Below are positions 31,065-40,228 of a stretch of 59,002 nucleotides of DNA, piece after piece. The DNA comes from Comamonadaceae bacterium. GTDB taxonomy: Bacteria > Pseudomonadota > Gammaproteobacteria > Burkholderiales > Burkholderiaceae_C. Below the pieces are notes generated by a model that saw nothing but the letters and a program-made list of their open reading frames with translations, had not been told where the DNA came from and did not search any database. A program made the translations under genes and the position numbers. Location of the stretch: positions 1-59,002 of the forward strand of contig CANFXC010000008.1 of the NCBI GenBank assembly GCA_947450765.1, in the 5' to 3' direction. Within the stretch, counting starts at the first letter, position 1; every line of letters starts with the position of its first letter.

Positions 31065-31363
31065 GCAATGTCTCCCGCTTCTACAACCGGCGTTATCCAA
31101 TAACGCAAACCTGCGCCTGCCAACTGTGACTTGATGGCTTCTAGCAAGGCTGGTTTGTCCGCGTTAGACACGATGACTTGCACCTGGGTCGCAAAGCCGC
31201 GGCCGAGGACTTGTTCTGTCTGGTTCAAATTGTTGAAAGCCAAGCCATGCGCGGCCGTGGGCGCGCTGGTGAAAACGCTGGCGTTGGGGGACATCAGCAG
31301 CAGGTCAAGTAATTTCTCTTCGACTGCCGGCGGGCACAGCAAGGTCAGGCACAGGTCAGACAT
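31061..31363 (-). CDS. DUF3240 family protein, PII-like, associated with RND metal pump
   Basis: A 100-aa cytoplasmic protein starting at ATG 31363 (MSDLCLTLLCPPAVEEKLLDLLL), overlapping the end of czcA by 8 nt and the TolC gene by 4 nt. Size, the ferredoxin-like pattern (LTLLCPP, VQVIVSNADKPALLEAIKSQL, RYWITPVVEAGDI) and the place beside a CzcA pump match DUF3240. Its function is unestablished; a PII-like sensing or regulatory role at the pump is a family-level suggestion. Double overlap implies tight stoichiometric coupling with pump and channel. Confidence 0.75.
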   Translation of the reverse strand: MSDLCLTLLCPPAVEEKLLDLLLMSPNASVFTSAPTAAHGLAFNNLNQTEQVLGRGFATQVQVIVSNADKPALLEAIKSQLAGAGLRYWITPVVEAGDIA

Positions 31364-34300
31364 TGGAATTCTTTCGTTTCGCAAAGCCAAAGCGCAAATA
31401 CAAAATCGGCAGCAGCATCAAGGTCAAGGCGGTAGCCGTGATCAACCCGCCGATCACGACGATGGCCAGTGGGCGTTGAATCTCAGACCCCGGGCCGGTG
31501 GCAAAGAGCAGGGGAATCAGACCAAAGGCGGTGATAGAAGCGGTCATCAAAACCGGGCGCAGCCGGCGCTTGGCACCCTGCACCACGACGTCCATCATGG
31601 CCAGGCCTTCACTTTTCAGCTGGTTGAAATAGCTCACCAAGACCACGCCGTTGAGTACCGTGATGCCCAGCAACGCAATGAAGCCGACCGACGCTGGCAC
31701 CGACAGGTATTCGCCAGTGACCCACAAAGCGACGATGCCGCCCACCAGCGCAAACGGGATGATGCTCAAAATCAGCAGCGCCTGTCGCACCGAGCGGAAG
31801 GTTGAAAAAAGCAACACAAAAATCAAGCCAAGAGCGACCGGCACCACCACGGTGAGGCGAGCTGCCGCGCGTTGCTGGTTTTCGAACTGACCGCCCCAAC
31901 TGATCCGGTAACCCGGGTCTAGCGGCACCTTTTGCAGCACCAGCGTTTTGGCTTCACCGACAAAACCGACCAAATCCCGATTTGTCACATTAGCAACAAC
32001 CACGCTGTAACGGCTGCCCATTTCCCGGTCAATTTTGACCGGGCCGGCAGCCCGTTCAAGATGGGCAACACTGGCCAAGGCCACGGTGTTGCCATTTTGG
32101 CTGGTGATGCGCATGGCCGAAAAATCAGCGGGCGACATGCGCAGGCTCTCGGCCCCGCGCAAGACAATCGGCGTGCGGCGATTGCCTTCAATCACCACAC
32201 CGGCGCGTTGGCCTTCAATCTGCATGCGCAGCGCGTCCTGAATTTCCTCAACGCTCAAGCCCAACCGACCCGCTTGCAAACGGTCCACCGTCACCTTGAG
32301 GTATTGCACGCCGTCGTTCTTGACGGTGTAGACATCTTGGTTGCCAGTCACGGTCTTCAACAAGGCCTCGACTTGGCTGGCATAGCCGTTCAGCTGGCCT
32401 AGATCGGGGCCGAAAATCTTGACTGCCAAGTCACCGCGCACCCCGATGATCATCTCTGAGACCCGCATCTCGATCGGTTGCGTGAAGCTGTAGACAATGC
32501 CTGGCATGGGATCGAGCACCTTGCGCACTTCATCCTTCAACGCTTCTTTGGTCTTCATGCGCCATTCGCCTTGCGGCTTGAGCAGCAAGTAGCTGTCAGT
32601 CTGGTTCAGGCCCATCGGGTCCAGCCCGATCTCGTCAGACCCTGCGCGTGCCACGATGCCATGTACTTCGGGAATGGCCGCCATGATGGCTTGCTGAATT
32701 TTCAAGTCCAGAGCAGCGCTTTGTTCCAAGCTGATGGATGGCAGCTTTTCAATGCCGACGATCAAGTCACCTTCGTCCATGGTGGGCATGAAGGTCTTGC
32801 CGACTTGGGTATAAATAAGCCCAGCCGCCAGCAACATGACGAGCGCCGCCGCGGCCACCGTGCGCTGCCGGCGCATGGCCCAGCCAAGAGCCGGTTCATA
32901 CAGCGTCAAGAGCTTGCGTGGCAACCACGGGTCTTCATGCTTGACTTCGCGAAGCAAATAAGATGCCAGCACCGGAATGACGGTCAGCGACAAGGCCAGT
33001 GAGCCGGCCAGTGCAAAAACAATGGTCAGGGCCACCGGCACAAAGTATTTGCCTTCCAGTCCTTGCAAGGTCAGCAGCGGCAAAAACACGGTGATGATGA
33101 TCAAAATCCCAGCGGTGACTGGCACCGCGACTTCACGCACCGCGCGGTAGATGATGTGCAGGCGAGGCAACTTGCTGGCGGTCGGGTCGGTGGCCAGACG
33201 CTGCACGATGTTTTCAACTACCACGATGGCCGCATCCACCAACATGCCGATGGCAATCGCCAGACCGCCCAAGCTCATCAGGTTGGCCGACATGCCAAAC
33301 GTGCTCATCAGAATGAAGGTGATGAGGGCCGCCAAGGGCAGCACCAGCGCCACCGTCAGTGCGGCGCGAATATTCCCCAAAAACAGGCCCAGCAAAATAA
33401 TCACCAGCACCGTTGCTTCGAGTAAGGCGGATGTGACAGCGTGAACCGCTTTGGTGACCAGTGAGGCCCGGTCATAAAAGGTGTTGATCACCACACCGGC
33501 AGGTAACGTGGGCTGGAGTTCTGCGAGTTTCAGGCGCACACCCTCGACCACATTTTTGGCGTTGGAACCGGCTAGGCCCAACACCAAACCTTGCACGGCC
33601 TCAGCATGCCCGTTCTGCGTCACCACGCCATTGCGCGTCACCGTCCCGATGCTGACATCGGCCAAGTTACCCAAACGAATCGGGGAACCGCCCTTCATCG
33701 TGACCACGATGGCGCGTAAATCCTCCAGACTGTTAACGCTGCCTTCAGTGCGCACCAGCAGCACTTCGTCACCTTCACGCAGCCGCCCAGCACCGTCATT
33801 GCGGTTGTTCGTTTCAACAGCGTCTTTCAGTTGTGTGATGGTCACGCCACTGGCGGCCATGCGGATCGGGTCGGGGACGATTTCGTACGCTCTGACGACG
33901 CCGCCCAACGCATTCACATCGGCCACGCCCGGCACGGTGCGCAGCGTGGGCCTGATCACCCAGTCGAGCAGGCTGCGACGCTCGGCGAGCGACATCGCGT
34001 CGGACTCGACGGTGAACATGTACATTTCGCCGAGCGGCGTTGTGACCGGGGCCATGCCGCCAGAAATACCGACTGGCAGGCTACCAGTCAAGCCGCCAAG
34101 CCGCTCACTCACCTGCTGCCGCGCCCAATAAATGTCGGTGCCGTCTTCAAAGTCAATCGTGACGTCGACTAAACCGTACTTGGTCACAGAGCGCAAAATT
34201 TTTGTTCTGGGGATGCCAAGCATCTCCACTTCGATCGGCACCGAGATGCGGCTTTCGACCTCTTCGGGTGTCATACCCGGCGCTTTCATGATGATCTTGA

Positions 34301-34439
34301 CCTGCGTGCTTGAGACATCCGGAAAGGCGTCAATGGGCAAGCCGCGCAGGGCATACCAGCCGGCTGCGACCAGCATCAGGGTGGCCATCAGCACAAAGAG
34401 GCGCTGCGCCAAAGAAAATTGAATCAAACGAGCCAGCAT
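31356..34439 (-). CDS. CzcA/CusA-family heavy-metal efflux RND transporter
   Basis: A 1027-aa inner-membrane proton-driven exporter with 12 predicted helices and two large periplasmic loops. N-terminal MLARLIQFSLAQRLFVLM and PIDAFPDVSSTQVKI are typical HME-RND. The TM4 segment GGLAIAIGMLVDAAIVVVEN keeps the second Asp and the Glu of the CzcA proton relay but has Ala where CzcA has its first Asp, as in CusA. The periplasmic PIEMRVSEMIIGVRGDLAVKI resembles CzcA-type pumps instead. The metal therefore cannot be assigned (Zn/Co/Cd, Ni or Cu/Ag). It overlaps the adaptor by one base (TAATG) and DUF3240 by 8. Confidence 0.93.
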   Translation of the reverse strand: MLARLIQFSLAQRLFVLMATLMLVAAGWYALRGLPIDAFPDVSSTQVKIIMKAPGMTPEEVESRISVPIEVEMLGIPRTKILRSVTKYGLVDVTIDFEDGTDIYWARQQVSERLGGLTGSLPVGISGGMAPVTTPLGEMYMFTVESDAMSLAERRSLLDWVIRPTLRTVPGVADVNALGGVVRAYEIVPDPIRMAASGVTITQLKDAVETNNRNDGAGRLREGDEVLLVRTEGSVNSLEDLRAIVVTMKGGSPIRLGNLADVSIGTVTRNGVVTQNGHAEAVQGLVLGLAGSNAKNVVEGVRLKLAELQPTLPAGVVINTFYDRASLVTKAVHAVTSALLEATVLVIILLGLFLGNIRAALTVALVLPLAALITFILMSTFGMSANLMSLGGLAIAIGMLVDAAIVVVENIVQRLATDPTASKLPRLHIIYRAVREVAVPVTAGILIIITVFLPLLTLQGLEGKYFVPVALTIVFALAGSLALSLTVIPVLASYLLREVKHEDPWLPRKLLTLYEPALGWAMRRQRTVAAAALVMLLAAGLIYTQVGKTFMPTMDEGDLIVGIEKLPSISLEQSAALDLKIQQAIMAAIPEVHGIVARAGSDEIGLDPMGLNQTDSYLLLKPQGEWRMKTKEALKDEVRKVLDPMPGIVYSFTQPIEMRVSEMIIGVRGDLAVKIFGPDLGQLNGYASQVEALLKTVTGNQDVYTVKNDGVQYLKVTVDRLQAGRLGLSVEEIQDALRMQIEGQRAGVVIEGNRRTPIVLRGAESLRMSPADFSAMRITSQNGNTVALASVAHLERAAGPVKIDREMGSRYSVVVANVTNRDLVGFVGEAKTLVLQKVPLDPGYRISWGGQFENQQRAAARLTVVVPVALGLIFVLLFSTFRSVRQALLILSIIPFALVGGIVALWVTGEYLSVPASVGFIALLGITVLNGVVLVSYFNQLKSEGLAMMDVVVQGAKRRLRPVLMTASITAFGLIPLLFATGPGSEIQRPLAIVVIGGLITATALTLMLLPILYLRFGFAKRKNSNV

Positions 34440-35575
34440 TACTCCGCAACTTTCTGATTGATCCAGGCACCTTTGAGTGCCACGACACCACTGACAGCGA
34501 CTTGCTCACCTGCTTTGACGGGACCTTGAATCCGCACCCGCTGACCTGCGCTGGCAGAGACTTGAACTGCTCTGGCTTCAAAGCCTTCAGCAGTGCGCAC
34601 AAACACATAAGCCTGTTTGCCGTCATGCGCTATAGCCGACAGCGGTAGTTCCCATGCGCCTGTTGTCGCCACTGTGGGCAGGTCAACGGACAACACCTCG
34701 CCCGGACGCACAAGGCTGACTTTGCCCTGAACAAGCGCACGCAGGGTCACCATTTGGCTGGCGGATTCCACCATGGGACTGCGACTTAAGATCTGCGCGG
34801 TCAGGCTACGGCCGAGCACATTCAGTTTGGTGCCAGGCAACCAAAGGGCGCTTTCAGCCACCGGCACCTGAACCTCTAACCAAAGCGTGCTGGTTTGCGC
34901 TAAGTGCAGCAGGGCCGTGGAGGGATCGACCCGTTGACCCGGTTTCACCGCCATGTCGGTGACAACGCCAGCCTGTGCTGCGGTCAACACCAAACTGTCT
35001 TGGGGACTGCCGGATGCCAGAACCTGGTCGATGCTGGCGAATGACATGCCCATCAAGCGCAACGCGGCTTTGGCTTGCATCAAGGCGGCCTCAGCGTCCA
35101 TCGAGTTGGCTTGCGCTTCCTGGACACGCCGCAGGGCGATCAGGCCTTCAGCAAAAAGCGCTTGCTCGCGTTGGCTGGCCTGCGCCGCCAAGATGGCCCG
35201 TGTGCGGGCTTGTAGCAACTGCAACTGCTGCTGGCCAAACTCTGCGCTGGCAATGCGAACCAAGGGCGAGCCGGCGCGAACCGCATCGTTGGTCTGAACC
35301 AACAATTGCAATATCACACCGTTGACGGGCGAGGCAATAACCTGCTCCGCATTCGATGGAATGACCACTTGTGCGGGATAACTTGACCTCACAGCGTCAG
35401 CTTGGCTTTGCATTTGTAGTGGGACGGACTGAATGCCCAAAGCTTGCACCTGACCAGGGGCAACCGCGAATTTGGCTGGCCGATCTGCTGACTGCGCCCT
35501 TGAGGTCCATGCGAACAGTGCCACGATGACGCAGACGGCCAAGCGAGCTTGAACACCTGAATGAAAAATTCGCAT
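34439..35575 (-). CDS. RND efflux periplasmic adaptor subunit (CzcB/CusB-like)
   Basis: A 378-aa membrane fusion protein linking pump and outer-membrane channel. ATG 35575 has GAGG at a 6-nt spacing and opens a signal segment (VQARLAVCVIVALFAWTSRAQS). Lipoyl/barrel-sandwich halves are VIPSNAEQVIASPVNGVILQL and LTAAQAGVVTDMAVKPGQRV, flanking a short alpha-hairpin rich in Gln/Ala, followed by a beta-barrel and a membrane-proximal domain ending GVVALKGAWINQKVAE. No His-rich N-terminal metal site or lipobox is seen. It is first in the operon and divergent from fadB. Confidence 0.9.
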   Translation of the reverse strand: MRIFHSGVQARLAVCVIVALFAWTSRAQSADRPAKFAVAPGQVQALGIQSVPLQMQSQADAVRSSYPAQVVIPSNAEQVIASPVNGVILQLLVQTNDAVRAGSPLVRIASAEFGQQQLQLLQARTRAILAAQASQREQALFAEGLIALRRVQEAQANSMDAEAALMQAKAALRLMGMSFASIDQVLASGSPQDSLVLTAAQAGVVTDMAVKPGQRVDPSTALLHLAQTSTLWLEVQVPVAESALWLPGTKLNVLGRSLTAQILSRSPMVESASQMVTLRALVQGKVSLVRPGEVLSVDLPTVATTGAWELPLSAIAHDGKQAYVFVRTAEGFEARAVQVSASAGQRVRIQGPVKAGEQVAVSGVVALKGAWINQKVAE

Positions 35576-35706
35576 AACTAACCTCTGTGGATGACTTGAC
35601 ACTTTTCCGCGATGACCGACCTATAAAACACCTTTTTGAGCAAGGCGTTCAATGGACGCAGGGAAGCCAGTGTCGGCTACTATGACTGAACACTTGAAAA
35701 ACGACA

Positions 35707-35720
35707 TTGAGCGAGATCAA
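35707..35720. promoter_or_regulatory. FNR/Anr-like box TTGAG-N4-ATCAA
   Basis: TTGAGCGAGATCAA matches TTGAT-N4-ATCAA at 9 of 10 positions. Its centre (35713.5) lies 41.5 bp from a start predicted by the minus-strand -10 CATAGT (35684-35679), the class II activator distance for the efflux operon. It lies 71.5 bp from a start predicted by TATATA (35773-35778), a class I distance for fadB. Both -10 assignments are weak, so the target is uncertain. Confidence 0.45.
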
Positions 35721-35815
35721 TATCAATTCAAACTCAGTCATTAATCGAATGAGTCGAAATGATTGTAGTAACTATATATTTCATTGCCATGACGTAAAGC
35801 GAGTTTCTCCTGAAG

Positions 35816-35888
35816 GCCAGCGCTCGAGCGTGGCTCCTCATCCAGGGATCGTTCGTAGAATTCAAAGATAGAACGATCAAACTTTTTT
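35816..35888 (+). promoter_or_regulatory. Two stem-loops in the fadB leader, the second followed by a T run
   Basis: GCCA-G-CGCTCGAGCG-TGGC (35816-35834) folds into a strong bulged hairpin around the palindrome CGCTCGAGCG. GATCGTTC (35847-35854) and GAACGATC (35871-35878) are a perfect 8-bp inverted repeat 16 bp apart. TTTTTT (35883-35888) follows after AAAC. This could be an attenuator, a leader structure or, for the second repeat, an operator. The long loop and 4-nt offset make it a poor standard terminator. Confidence 0.4.
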
Positions 35889-35913
35889 AGTCATCATCCC
35901 GAAAGTAACTTCC

Positions 35914-38013
35914 ATGACAGCGCACTACACAGTTCACGGCAACGTGGCGGTCATCACACTCGACAACCCACCTGTCAATGGTTTGGGGATGGTCTCACGG
36001 CGTGCCATCACCGATGGTTTGCAGCAGGCGCAAGCTGACAGCGATATCAAGGCGATCGTCATCACCGGCGCTGGCAAGGCATTTTCGGGCGGTGCCGACA
36101 TCAAGGAATTCGGCACGGACAAGGCCATGGTCGAACCCAATTTACGCAGCGTGATCTTGGCCGTTGAAAATTGCAGCAAGCCGGTGGTGGCAGCGATTCA
36201 TTCGGTCTGCATGGGCGGCGGTCTTGAGCTGGCGCTGGGTTGTCATTACCGCATTGCCGCGCCCGGCTGCAGCGTTGCATTGCCTGAAGTCAAGCTTGGT
36301 TTATTGCCTGGCGCTGGTGGTACGCAGCGCTTGCCGCGCGCCTTGGGGGTCGAGCCTGCGCTGAATATGATTGTCAGTGGTGAGCTTGTCAAAAGCGAGA
36401 TGTTGGCGATGCTACCGGGTCAAAAGCTGTTTGACAAAATGAGCGCGTCTGCCGAGTCGCTGGCGTCAGAAGCATTGGCTTTGGCGCAAGACGTGGCTGA
36501 TGCGCGTCCATTGCCGCTGGTGCGCAACTTGCCTTGCAAGCACCCGCAAGGTGACGCTTACTTTCAGTTTGCCCGCAACATGGTCAAGGGCATGGCCAAG
36601 CATTTTCCGGCACCGCTTAAATGTGTGGACGCTGTGCAGGCTGCAACGCAGAAAAGCTTTGATGACGGCGTGTTGCTTGAGCGCGAACTTTTCGTCAACC
36701 TGATGCTGTCGCCGGAAAGTCGGGCGCTGCGGCACCTGTTCATGGCAGAGCGTGCTGCGTCGAAGATCGCTGATGTGCCGGCAGGCACTCCGCTGCGCGA
36801 TGTCAAATCGGTGGCCGTGATTGGCGCAGGCACCATGGGCGGCGGCATTGCCATGAACTTCCTCAACGCGGGCCTTCCCGTCAAGTTGCTGGAGATGAAG
36901 CAAGACGCGCTAGACCGCGGCATCGCCACCATCCGTAAAAACTACGAGGCGCAGATTAAAAAAGGCAAGCTCAAACAAGACAAGTACGAGCAGCGCATGA
37001 GTCTATTGAGCACCACGCTGAGCTACGCGGACTTGAGCGCCGCCGACATGGTCATCGAAGCTGTGTTTGAAGAGCTGGGCGTGAAAGAAAAAGTCTTCAA
37101 GGAGCTCGATCGGGTGATGAAACCGGGCGCGATTTTGGCAACCAACACCTCGACGCTGGATGTCAACACAATCGCCAGCTTCACCCAACGTCCGCAAGAC
37201 GTGGTCGGACTGCATTTTTTCAGTCCTGCCAATGTCATGAAACTGCTGGAAGTGGTGCGCGCTGACAAGACCGCCAAAGACGTCATGGCGACCGTCATGG
37301 CGATCGCCAAAAAAATCCGCAAAACGGCGGTGGTCTCTGGCGTGTGTGATGGCTTCATCGGCAACCGGATGATCGAACAATACGGCCGCCAAGCTGGCTT
37401 TTTATTGGACGAGGGTTGCACTCCGGCGCAGGTCGACAAGGCGGTCGAGAAGTTTGGCTTCGCGATGGGGCCGTTTCGCATGAGTGACTTGGCCGGCAAC
37501 GATATCAGCTGGGCCATTCGCAAACGCCGCTACAGCGAAAAGCCCGACATGAAGTACAGCAAGACCGCCGATTTACTTTGTGAGCAAGGCCGTTTTGGCC
37601 AAAAAACCGGCGCGGGCTGGTACGACTACGTGGCCGGCAAACGTGACGCGATTCCAAACGCTGACGTCGTCGCCATGGTGACGGCGCACCGCCAGTCGCT
37701 GGGCATCACGCCGCGCAAGATCTCAGACGAAGAAATTGTCCAGCGGCTGGTGTTCAGCTTGGTCAACGAAGCCGCCCATATTTTGGAGGAGGGCATTGCC
37801 GCCAAAGCCAGCGATATCGACATTGCCTATGTTTTTGGTTATGGCTTTCCAGCGCATCGCGGTGGCCCCATGCTGTACGCCGATCAAGTCGGGCTGTTCA
37901 ATGTTGTGCAAAGCATGCAACGCTTTGCCTTGAACCCGCTGGATGACGCTGACTTCTGGCAGCCTGCGCCGCTGCTGGTCCGGCTTGTCGCTGAAGGCAA
38001 GACCTTCAACTGA
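35914..38013 (+). CDS. fadB: Bifunctional enoyl-CoA hydratase/3-hydroxyacyl-CoA dehydrogenase
   Basis: A 699-aa multifunctional beta-oxidation enzyme. The N-terminal crotonase domain (about 1-190) has the oxyanion segment [12 protein letters not shown], with active-site glutamates in [12 protein letters not shown] and [21 protein letters not shown] linker leads to the NAD-binding dehydrogenase domain from about residue 300 ([17 protein letters not shown]), with the catalytic histidine in [15 protein letters not shown] and the C-terminal GDGFIGNR-like [11 protein letters not shown]. It hydrates trans-2-enoyl-CoA and oxidises the (S)-3-hydroxy product. Domain order matches FadB and peroxisomal MFE1. 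A thiolase follows after 28 bp. Confidence 0.95.
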   Translation: MTAHYTVHGNVAVITLDNPPVNGLGMVSRRAITDGLQQAQADSDIKAIVITGAGKAFSGGADIKEFGTDKAMVEPNLRSVILAVENCSKPVVAAIHSVCMGGGLELALGCHYRIAAPGCSVALPEVKLGLLPGAGGTQRLPRALGVEPALNMIVSGELVKSEMLAMLPGQKLFDKMSASAESLASEALALAQDVADARPLPLVRNLPCKHPQGDAYFQFARNMVKGMAKHFPAPLKCVDAVQAATQKSFDDGVLLERELFVNLMLSPESRALRHLFMAERAASKIADVPAGTPLRDVKSVAVIGAGTMGGGIAMNFLNAGLPVKLLEMKQDALDRGIATIRKNYEAQIKKGKLKQDKYEQRMSLLSTTLSYADLSAADMVIEAVFEELGVKEKVFKELDRVMKPGAILATNTSTLDVNTIASFTQRPQDVVGLHFFSPANVMKLLEVVRADKTAKDVMATVMAIAKKIRKTAVVSGVCDGFIGNRMIEQYGRQAGFLLDEGCTPAQVDKAVEKFGFAMGPFRMSDLAGNDISWAIRKRRYSEKPDMKYSKTADLLCEQGRFGQKTGAGWYDYVAGKRDAIPNADVVAMVTAHRQSLGITPRKISDEEIVQRLVFSLVNEAAHILEEGIAAKASDIDIAYVFGYGFPAHRGGPMLYADQVGLFNVVQSMQRFALNPLDDADFWQPAPLLVRLVAEGKTFN

Positions 38014-38041
38014 ACCCCATCCACAGAATCCGGAGAATTCC

Positions 38042-39217
38042 ATGACATCAGCTGTGATTGTTTCCACTGCCCGCACCCCTCTGGCCAAAAGCTGGAAGGG
38101 CTCTTTCAACATGACGCACGGAGCGACGCTGGGCGGCCATGCCGTTGAGCATGCCTTGCAGCGCGCCGGGATTGACCCGGCTGAAGTCGATGACGTGATC
38201 ATCGGTTGCGCCACGCCCGAGGGTGCCACCGGCGCCAACATCGCGCGCCAAATCGCGCTACGTGCCGGCTGCCCGGTCAGCGTGTCGGGCATGACGGTGA
38301 ACCGTTTTTGCTCGTCTGGCTTGCAGTCGATTGCGCTCGCCGCGCAACGTGTGATCTCGGGCGAGGCGGATATTTTTGTGGCTGGTGGGGTTGAGAGCAT
38401 TTCATGTGTTCAGCAAGAAATGAACACGCACATGTTGCGAGACAGCTGGCTTGCCAAGAACAAACCCGAGATTTACTGGAACATGCTGCAAACCGCTGAG
38501 CTGGTGGCCAAGCTTTACGGCATTTCACGCGAGCGCATGGATGACTACGGCGCGCGCAGCCAGCAACGCGCTGCCGCGGCGCAAGCCGCTGGATTGTTTG
38601 ACGCCGAGATCGCGCCGATCACGGTGGTCGCCGGCGTGCATGATCCGGTGATGGGCTTGACGTCTAAAAAAGTCACTGTCAGCCAGGACGAAGGCATTCG
38701 CCCGGGCACCACACAAGAAGGCATCAGCGGCATCAAGCCAGCCATGCCGGGCGGTGTGGTGGCGGCTGGCAACGCCAGTCAGTTTTCGGATGGTGCGGGC
38801 GCTGTCGTGGTGATGCATGAAAGCGTGGCCGAGCGCAAAGGCTTGCGACCGCTGGGGCGTTTTCTTGGATTTGCCGTGGCGGGTTGCGAGCCTGAAGAAA
38901 TGGGCATCGGTCCCGTCTTCGCCATTCCCAAGGTACTGGCCAAACTGAGACTCCAAGTCAGTGACATTGACCTGTGGGAGCTGAACGAAGCCTTTGCCGT
39001 GCAGGTGCTGTACTGCGCTGACAAACTGGGCATTCCGCTGGACCGCCTGAACGTCAACGGCGGCGCTATTGCCGTTGGTCATCCTTATGGCGTGACCGGC
39101 CAACGACTGACTGGCCATGCGTTGATTGAAGGCAAGCGGCGCGGTGCCAAGCTGGTTTGTGTCACCATGTGCGTTGGCGGCGGCATGGGTGCTGCTGGTA
39201 TTTTTGAGGTACTTTGA
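38042..39217 (+). CDS. Acetyl-CoA C-acyltransferase (thiolase)
   Basis: A 391-aa thiolase that cleaves 3-ketoacyl-CoA to acetyl-CoA and a shortened acyl-CoA. ATG 38042 follows GGAG about 6 nt upstream and gives the family start [17 protein letters not shown]. The nucleophile is C90 ([10 protein letters not shown]), the second active-site residue H347 (VGHPYGVTG) and the base C377 (TMCVGGGMG). It completes the beta-oxidation cycle with the preceding FadB. The next gene starts at the base after its stop. Confidence 0.95.
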   Translation: MTSAVIVSTARTPLAKSWKGSFNMTHGATLGGHAVEHALQRAGIDPAEVDDVIIGCATPEGATGANIARQIALRAGCPVSVSGMTVNRFCSSGLQSIALAAQRVISGEADIFVAGGVESISCVQQEMNTHMLRDSWLAKNKPEIYWNMLQTAELVAKLYGISRERMDDYGARSQQRAAAAQAAGLFDAEIAPITVVAGVHDPVMGLTSKKVTVSQDEGIRPGTTQEGISGIKPAMPGGVVAAGNASQFSDGAGAVVVMHESVAERKGLRPLGRFLGFAVAGCEPEEMGIGPVFAIPKVLAKLRLQVSDIDLWELNEAFAVQVLYCADKLGIPLDRLNVNGGAIAVGHPYGVTGQRLTGHALIEGKRRGAKLVCVTMCVGGGMGAAGIFEVL

Positions 39218-39427
39218 ATGTCAACTCTGCGCAACCTGAAGCGGCTGCAAGCACTCATTTGGGTGTTTATATATGGTGGTTTGCTGACGCTGGTACTGGG
39301 TCTCTCCATGGCGCGAACGGATGATGAGACGGGTTGGCCGATGGTGGTCGGCGGTGGCGGTTTTGCGCTGCTCGGCGTGGTGCTGATTTATCTGCGCTCG
39401 CGACTGAAAGTGGACGAAAAAAAATGA
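39218..39427 (+). CDS. Small two-helix membrane protein of unknown function
   Basis: A 69-aa protein beginning directly after the thiolase stop and ending in an ATGA overlap with the thioesterase. The tight packing supports its being a real gene. Two hydrophobic segments (ALIWVFIYGGLLTLVLGLSMA and VVGGGGFALLGVVLIYL) are joined by a short acidic loop (RTDDETG), with basic/acidic tail KVDEKK. I do not recognise a family. It may anchor or modulate a neighbouring beta-oxidation enzyme, but nothing in the sequence proves that. Confidence 0.7.
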   Translation: MSTLRNLKRLQALIWVFIYGGLLTLVLGLSMARTDDETGWPMVVGGGGFALLGVVLIYLRSRLKVDEKK

Positions 39428-39864
39428 ACTTCGGCGTCGAAATCCCTTTTGTCACCCATCTTGGTTTTGAGCTCACGCGCTTTGAAGGCGGCGAGTCAAC
39501 TTTGGTCTTTGCTGCCCAGCCTGAACATCAAAACTCTTTTGGCGTCACGCATGGTGGCGCCATCATGACGCTGCTGGATGTCACCATGGCGACTGCCGCC
39601 CGCAGTCTGTCGCCAGAAATGGGCATCGTCACCATCGAGATGAAAACCACCTTCATGAAGCCCGCGCCCGGCGATGGCAGCCCCTTGACCGGGCAGGGTC
39701 ACCTGATTCAACGCACCGGCTCCATGGCGTTTGTCGAAGCCAAGCTGTACGACAGCCAGGGCAATGCTTGCGCCCATTCCACGGGCACGTTCAAATACGT
39801 CAAGCGGCCCGACAGCAATACCGCACTGGCGGGGCTGCCAGCGCAACAACTGTCAACCGATTGA
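39424..39864 (+). CDS. PaaI-type hotdog thioesterase
   Basis: A 146-aa single hotdog-fold protein. ATG 39424 overlaps the preceding stop (ATGA); the longer frame from 39334 lies inside the upstream gene and is rejected. The motif FGVTHGGAIMTLLDVTMATAA is the PaaI-type HGG with the acidic active-site residue in the long helix. GIVTIEMKTTFMKPAPGD and NACAHSTGTFKY complete the fold. It hydrolyses acyl-CoA, probably recycling CoA or relieving dead-end intermediates in the same operon. Confidence 0.88.
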   Translation: MNFGVEIPFVTHLGFELTRFEGGESTLVFAAQPEHQNSFGVTHGGAIMTLLDVTMATAARSLSPEMGIVTIEMKTTFMKPAPGDGSPLTGQGHLIQRTGSMAFVEAKLYDSQGNACAHSTGTFKYVKRPDSNTALAGLPAQQLSTD

Positions 39865-39884
39865 CCGTTCACCGGACACCTGTC

Positions 39885-40164
39885 ATGCCGACCAATACGC
39901 AAATTCTGCTCGACAGTCGCCCCACGGCTGAAGCAAGCCTCAGCAATTTCAAACTGGTGACGTGTGAAACACCGGCTTTGCAAGCTGGGCAAGTGCTGGA
40001 GAGTCGATCACCCTTGTTCACGCCCGGCGACAAGGTCGTTGGTGGCCACCGGCAAGCTGCGCCCCCGCGAAAGCGTGGCGCAAGGCTTGGCCGCTGCACC
40101 GGAAGCCTTTTTAGGGTTGCTGACAGGCAAAAATTTCGGCAAGCAAATCGTCAAGCTGATCTAA
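39885..40164 (+). pseudogene. Remnant of an NADP-dependent MDR-type oxidoreductase (CurA/YncB-like)
   Basis: Three collinear pieces of one roughly 335-aa family remain in 280 bases. The N-terminus MPTNTQILLDSRPTAEASLS runs to GQVL, then jumps in frame to ESRSPLFTPGDKVVG. The family has about 45 residues between these points. The reading frame then shifts at about 40041, and VATGKLRPRESVAQGLAAAP continues to a C-terminus ending GKNFGKQIVKLI and a stop at 40164. About 230 residues, including the whole nucleotide-binding domain, are missing. The product cannot be functional. The reconstruction relies on my memory of the family, not on an alignment. Confidence 0.82.
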
Positions 40165-40228
40165 AACGCAACGCAAGCTTGAGTATCAGGACCGTCGCGA
40201 ACAGAACTACCGTCACAGGAGACTTGCC

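Larger units (their letters stand above)
35576..35913. other. 338-bp divergent intergenic region between efflux operon and fadB
   Basis: No open frame with coding character is present. The region is AT-rich around 35690-35790 and holds an FNR-like box (35707-35720). TATATATT at 35773-35780 could serve as a fadB -10. CATAGT, read on the minus strand at 35684-35679, could serve as a -10 for the efflux operon. Two hairpins in the fadB leader lie at 35816-35834 and 35847-35878. No convincing -35 was found for either direction. Confidence 0.7.
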
